DNA from: Nisaea sp.
GTDB lineage: Bacteria > Pseudomonadota > Alphaproteobacteria > Thalassobaculales > Thalassobaculaceae
NCBI RefSeq assembly: GCF_017640745.1
Contig: NZ_JAEPQA010000004.1
Coordinates: 73,803-137,802 of the forward strand
Direction of reading: 5' to 3'
Length of the DNA: 64,000 nucleotides
In this document: positions 61,481-64,000 of the stretch, piece after piece
Layout of the letters: each line of letters starts with the position of its first letter
Position numbering within the stretch: the stretch's first letter is position 1
Made by a program: the position numbers and the translations under genes
Notes under the pieces: model-generated
Databases searched by the model: none
Told to the model about the DNA's origin: nothing
Seen by the model: only the letters and a program-made list of their open reading frames with translations

Positions 61481-62734
61481 TCAGTCGATGCTGTTCAGCA
61501 CCCGGGCACGGATCGTCCCGTCGAGCGCCCGAACCTCTCGGATCAGGTCGTCCGACTTCTCGACATGCCCCTCGGCATCAAGCACCACGTACCCGATCTC
61601 GCCGTCCGTCTGGTAATGCTGGGCGGCGATATTGACGTTGTAGGCGGCGAAGACATCGTTCAGGCGGCCGAGTTCTCCCGGCAGATTGCGCTGGACCTGG
61701 ATGAAGCGAGTCCCGGCCGGGCGGGGCGGAAGCTGCACCTCGGGGAAGTTCACCGCGCCGACCGTCGAGCCGACATCGGAATATTCGATCAGCTTGCGGA
61801 TCACTTCCTCGCCGATACGCTCCTGCGCCTCCTCGGTCGACCCGCCGACATGCGGGGTCAGGATCACGTTGTCCAGCCCCTGAAGCGGCGAGTTGAAGAC
61901 GTCTGCGTTGGATTTCGGCTCCACAGGGAAGACGTCCACCGCCGCCCCGGCGAGATGGCCGCTCTTGAGAGCCGCCGCGAGCGCGGCGACATCGAGGATC
62001 GTGCCGCGGGCATTGTTGATGAGACAGGCGCCCTTTTTCATCTTGCCGATCTCGCGCGCGCCGATCATGTCCTTCGTCTCGGGCGTCTCCGGCAGATGCA
62101 GCGAGACCACGTCGGAGGCTTCGAGCAGCGCATCCAGGCTCTCCGCCGGCTCCGCATTGCCATGACGCAGCTTGTCCGTCCGGTCGAAGAAGATCACCCG
62201 CATCCCCATCGCTTCGGCCAGCACCGCGAGCTGGGTGCCGATATTTCCGTAACCGACGATCCCGAGGGTCTTGCCCCGGACCTCTCGGCTGCCAATCGCG
62301 GACTTTTCCCAGCGGCCCTCATGCGCGCCGACGGAGCGCGGGAAGGTTTGCCGGAACAGCATGACGATCTCTGCGATCGTCAGCTCCGCGACGCTGCGCG
62401 TATTGGAGAACGGCGCGTTAAAGACCGGAATGCCCTTGCGCTTCGCGGCCTCGAGATCGACCTGGTTGGTGCCGACCGAGAAACAGCCGAGCGCGATCAG
62501 CTTGTCCGTCGAGGCGATCACGCTTTCAGTCACCTTGGTCCGGGAGCGAATGCCGAGCAGCCGCACATCGGCCAGCGCGTCCTTGAGCGCCTCCTCTTCG
62601 AGAGCCTTGGCATGGCGCTCGACACAGGAATACCCGGCCAGCTCGAGCTGCCGCGTGGCGGTTTCGGAAATCCCCTCGAGAAGGAGAAACTTGATCTTGT
62701 CCTTAGGCAGGGACGGATTCTGAATTTTGCTCAT
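61481..62734 (-). CDS. serA: D-3-phosphoglycerate dehydrogenase
   Basis: First enzyme of serine synthesis, 417 residues, short (E. coli-type) form with a C-terminal ACT domain (about 340-417, FIQVQRNLPGELGRLNDVFA) for serine feedback. The NAD motif is LGIVGYGNIGTQLAVLAEAM; catalytic Arg in INNARGTILDVAAL, Glu in DVFPVEPKSNADVF and His in LTPHVGGSTEEAQERIGEE. The first codons lack a clear ribosome site, and an upstream open frame of 41 codons overlaps the start in another frame (see findings). Confidence 0.96.
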   Translation of the reverse strand: MSKIQNPSLPKDKIKFLLLEGISETATRQLELAGYSCVERHAKALEEEALKDALADVRLLGIRSRTKVTESVIASTDKLIALGCFSVGTNQVDLEAAKRKGIPVFNAPFSNTRSVAELTIAEIVMLFRQTFPRSVGAHEGRWEKSAIGSREVRGKTLGIVGYGNIGTQLAVLAEAMGMRVIFFDRTDKLRHGNAEPAESLDALLEASDVVSLHLPETPETKDMIGAREIGKMKKGACLINNARGTILDVAALAAALKSGHLAGAAVDVFPVEPKSNADVFNSPLQGLDNVILTPHVGGSTEEAQERIGEEVIRKLIEYSDVGSTVGAVNFPEVQLPPRPAGTRFIQVQRNLPGELGRLNDVFAAYNVNIAAQHYQTDGEIGYVVLDAEGHVEKSDDLIREVRALDGTIRARVLNSID

Positions 62735-63034
62735 GCAGGAACAGGTCCGGATCGGTTACCGGCGTCTTCTCGACGCGCTGTCGTACGGCGCGCCGCTGAA
62801 CGCGGACCGTCGACGGGGCGCTAGACATATAGAGACGGGGCCGAAACCGCAAGATGGTGACATGCCGCAGTTTAGGGCTTGCGCTGGCCTTAAGGTTTCC
62901 CTGCGCCAGTCGGACGCCCCCCGAGATCCAGCGTTTACCCTTTCGAAAGCCTTGCGATGCATTTTCTGTCTGGCTTGCACGCGGGCGTAACCGTCGGGGG
63001 ATTGGTCGTCCCGTGTGCCTTTGGGGGAAACAAC
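62735..63034. other. Divergent intergenic region serA/PAS protein
   Basis: This 300-bp gap separates serA (minus) from the PAS_5 protein gene (plus). It must hold both promoters. I see no clear -35/-10 pair, RNA gene or repeat. On the minus strand a 41-codon open frame runs from ATG 62828 to TAA 62703 across the serA start. An in-frame plus-strand ATG at 62957 could extend the PAS gene, but GGGGGAA fits the ATG at 63035 better. Confidence 0.4.
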
Positions 63035-63652
63035 ATGTCGCGCTGGGCCACCCGCCGACCTGGCTATTACGCAAGCGTAGCCGCCGCGCTGCCCGGATTC
63101 AGGACCGAGAGCTGCCGCCTCGTAGCGTCCGCCTATGCAGCCCTCCTAGAGCGGGCGGAGGGAGAGATTCCGTGCAAGAACGGTCTCGACCTCTCAGGTA
63201 TCGCGCCGGCGATGGCGAATGTCGCGCTTGCCGCGGTCAAGCTCGGCTCCGCCTGCGCCTTTCGGATCGCCGGCGAAGAAATACGCTCCAGGTTCGGACG
63301 CAAACTCGTCGGCCACAACTACTACGATCTCGTCAACCCGGCCCGGCGCAGCCATGCGATGCGGTCGATGGACATGGTGGTCAGCGTTCCCTGCGGCTTT
63401 CGCGTCGAGCTTATTCAGCGCTATTCCAACGGAACAGAGTTGCCGGCTGAAGCCTGCGCCTTCCCATTGCGCTCCCCGGACCCCGAAATCGACGGGTTCA
63501 TCCTTTTTGCCGACGAGTCTTCCACGCCGCCCGCACGCATTCGGAACAGCAATCCCAAGCTCGAGGAAGCGATCGTCGTCCAACGCGATCTGATCGATCT
63601 CGGATTCGGCGTCGACGAGCGTTTCGAGGATCTCGTTCGCGCGAGCAAATGA
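63035..63652 (+). CDS. PAS_5-type PAS domain protein
   Basis: Protein of 205 residues of the PAS_5 (PF07310-type) family found widely in Rhodospirillales. GLDLSGIAPAMANVALAAVK and SACAFRIAGEEIRSRFGRKL are the start of the PAS fold, LVGHNYYDLVNPARRSHAMR the central helix, and VELIQRYSNGTELPAEACAF the last strands. There is no output domain, so it is either a sensor partner or a truncated regulator. ATG 63035 has GGGGGAA 7 nt upstream. It is divergent from serA. Similar stand-alone PAS_5 proteins often occur in several copies per genome. Confidence 0.85.
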   Translation: MSRWATRRPGYYASVAAALPGFRTESCRLVASAYAALLERAEGEIPCKNGLDLSGIAPAMANVALAAVKLGSACAFRIAGEEIRSRFGRKLVGHNYYDLVNPARRSHAMRSMDMVVSVPCGFRVELIQRYSNGTELPAEACAFPLRSPDPEIDGFILFADESSTPPARIRNSNPKLEEAIVVQRDLIDLGFGVDERFEDLVRASK

Positions 63653-63909
63653 GGCGGGAGCAGGATCCCAGTCATGTCCGCACGGGTCTCTCCGGGTTCA
63701 CCCCGATAGGCGCAAACGTTCGGAAGTGCGCGCCTGTTGGCCCTTGCGGGGCCGGTATCCAATAAGTTGTGAATATGCTATTTTCGGGATTGCGACTTGT
63801 GGCACTAGTTTTGCTTTGCCTTTGACTTGGTGAGTGATGCGACGCTTGGCGAGAGCCTGATTTGCCCTGATTCGCGAGACAACAGAATGCTGTCGAAAGG
63901 AAGGCTTCA
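63653..63909. other. Intergenic region upstream of the right-edge gene
   Basis: The gap of 257 bp is less GC-rich than the genes and carries the sigma-54 promoter at 63800-63815. The bases about 80-150 upstream of it (63650-63720) would be the place for an enhancer-binding protein; I could not identify a clear symmetric site there. No RNA gene or terminator with a T-tract is visible. Confidence 0.4.
63800..63815 (+). promoter_or_regulatory. Sigma-54 (RpoN) promoter
   Basis: TGGCAC at 63800-63805 and TTGCT at 63811-63815 are separated by 5 bp, exactly the -24/-12 consensus TGGCAC-N5-TTGCW, with 10 bp between the invariant GG (63801-63802) and GC (63813-63814). Transcription would start near 63826 and give an 84-nt leader to the gene that begins at 63910. 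Such a promoter needs RpoN and an AAA+ activator. Confidence 0.75.
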
Positions 63910-64000
63910 ATGATCCCGAAGGTCAGTTGGCTGCCAAATCTGCGCCCCCGGAAAATCCTCCTTGCGGTCATGCCCTATGAAGGCGAGGTGCGCGACAAGG
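63910..64000 (+). CDS. Unidentified protein, 5' part only, behind a sigma-54 promoter
   Basis: ATG at 63910 with the ribosome site AAAGGAAGG at 63896-63904 opens a frame that runs to the window edge; 30 codons are visible, beginning MIPKVSWLPNLRPRKILL and containing AVMPYEGEVRD. The beginning is not enough to name a family. It is preceded by a sigma-54 promoter, so it may belong to nitrogen, motility or other RpoN-dependent functions. Identity needs the next sequence segment. Confidence 0.65.
   Translation, partial: MIPKVSWLPNLRPRKILLAVMPYEGEVRDK

Noticed and set aside
62854-63450. Alternative plus-strand frame upstream of and inside the PAS gene
   Set aside because: Arg-rich and out of frame with the recognisable PAS_5 sequence; only the frame starting at 63035 has family similarity.

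Overview
The window looks like chromosomal DNA from a GC-rich alphaproteobacterium, most likely of the Rhodospirillales (Nisaea/Thalassobaculum-like). The grounds are the alphaproteobacterial form of the SRP RNA, the gene orders ftsX-ftsE, dnaX-ybaB-recR, etfB-etfA-hbd, chorismate mutase-hisC-tyrA and divergent argH/tlpA, and a phaR/phaC/phaB/phaA polyhydroxyalkanoate locus. Genus is inference only. Genes are densely packed on both strands, often with 1-4 nt overlaps. I see no rRNA, tRNA, CRISPR array, transposase or prophage.

1-8.2 kb: cell division (ftsX partial, ftsE), a zinc-ribbon membrane protein, a large Gln-rich TIGR02302 membrane protein, then lysA, a small LptM-like lipoprotein and argH, with a divergent TlpA-like thioredoxin. 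8.2-14.3 kb: an orphan TAXI solute-binding protein, a small unknown gene whose promoter is bracketed by two matching palindromes, then hbd, etfA, etfB, a PduO-type cobalamin adenosyltransferase, a twin-transmembrane protein and a J-domain protein. 14.4-26.1 kb: an ACT-like protein, a DUF4743/Nudix protein, a ChaC-like protein, DUF2125, an aromatic/histidine block (tyrA, hisC, chorismate mutase), a monooxygenase-fold protein, a methyltransferase, gloB, a GST, a cupin, a glycosyltransferase and a YddG-like exporter. 26.1-32.8 kb: recR, ybaB, dnaX, the SRP RNA, a long perfect palindrome, a 3-hydroxyisobutyrate dehydrogenase-like protein with a carboxymuconolactone decarboxylase, then a glutamine-amidotransferase/amidoligase pair and greB.

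32.9-45.4 kb: a proline-racemase-fold protein lacking both catalytic Cys, a Gld-type ABC export operon with GldG and DUF4340 proteins, a membrane cytochrome-b-like/[2Fe-2S]/adenylate cyclase fusion, an AraC regulator divergent from an MFS transporter, a chemoreceptor and an AHL-lactonase-like protein. 45.4-51.6 kb: the PHA region. phaA and phaB make 3-hydroxybutyryl-CoA. A PhaE-like coiled-coil gene overlaps phaC out of frame by 236 nt, phaC is coupled to an FMN 2-hydroxy-acid oxidase, and phaR is divergent. 51.6-64 kb: DUF2333, HNH, TVP38, a PAS histidine kinase, a PEP-mutase-like protein, a nitroreductase, a flavodoxin-like protein, an Old-Yellow-Enzyme/FAD fusion, DUF599, serA, a PAS_5 protein, and at the right edge a new gene behind a textbook sigma-54 promoter.

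The strongest candidates for new biology are the amidoligase/GAT pair, the heme/Fe-S adenylate cyclase, the dual-coding phaE-like/phaC overlap, and the small gene at 9.3-9.7 kb with its paired operators.
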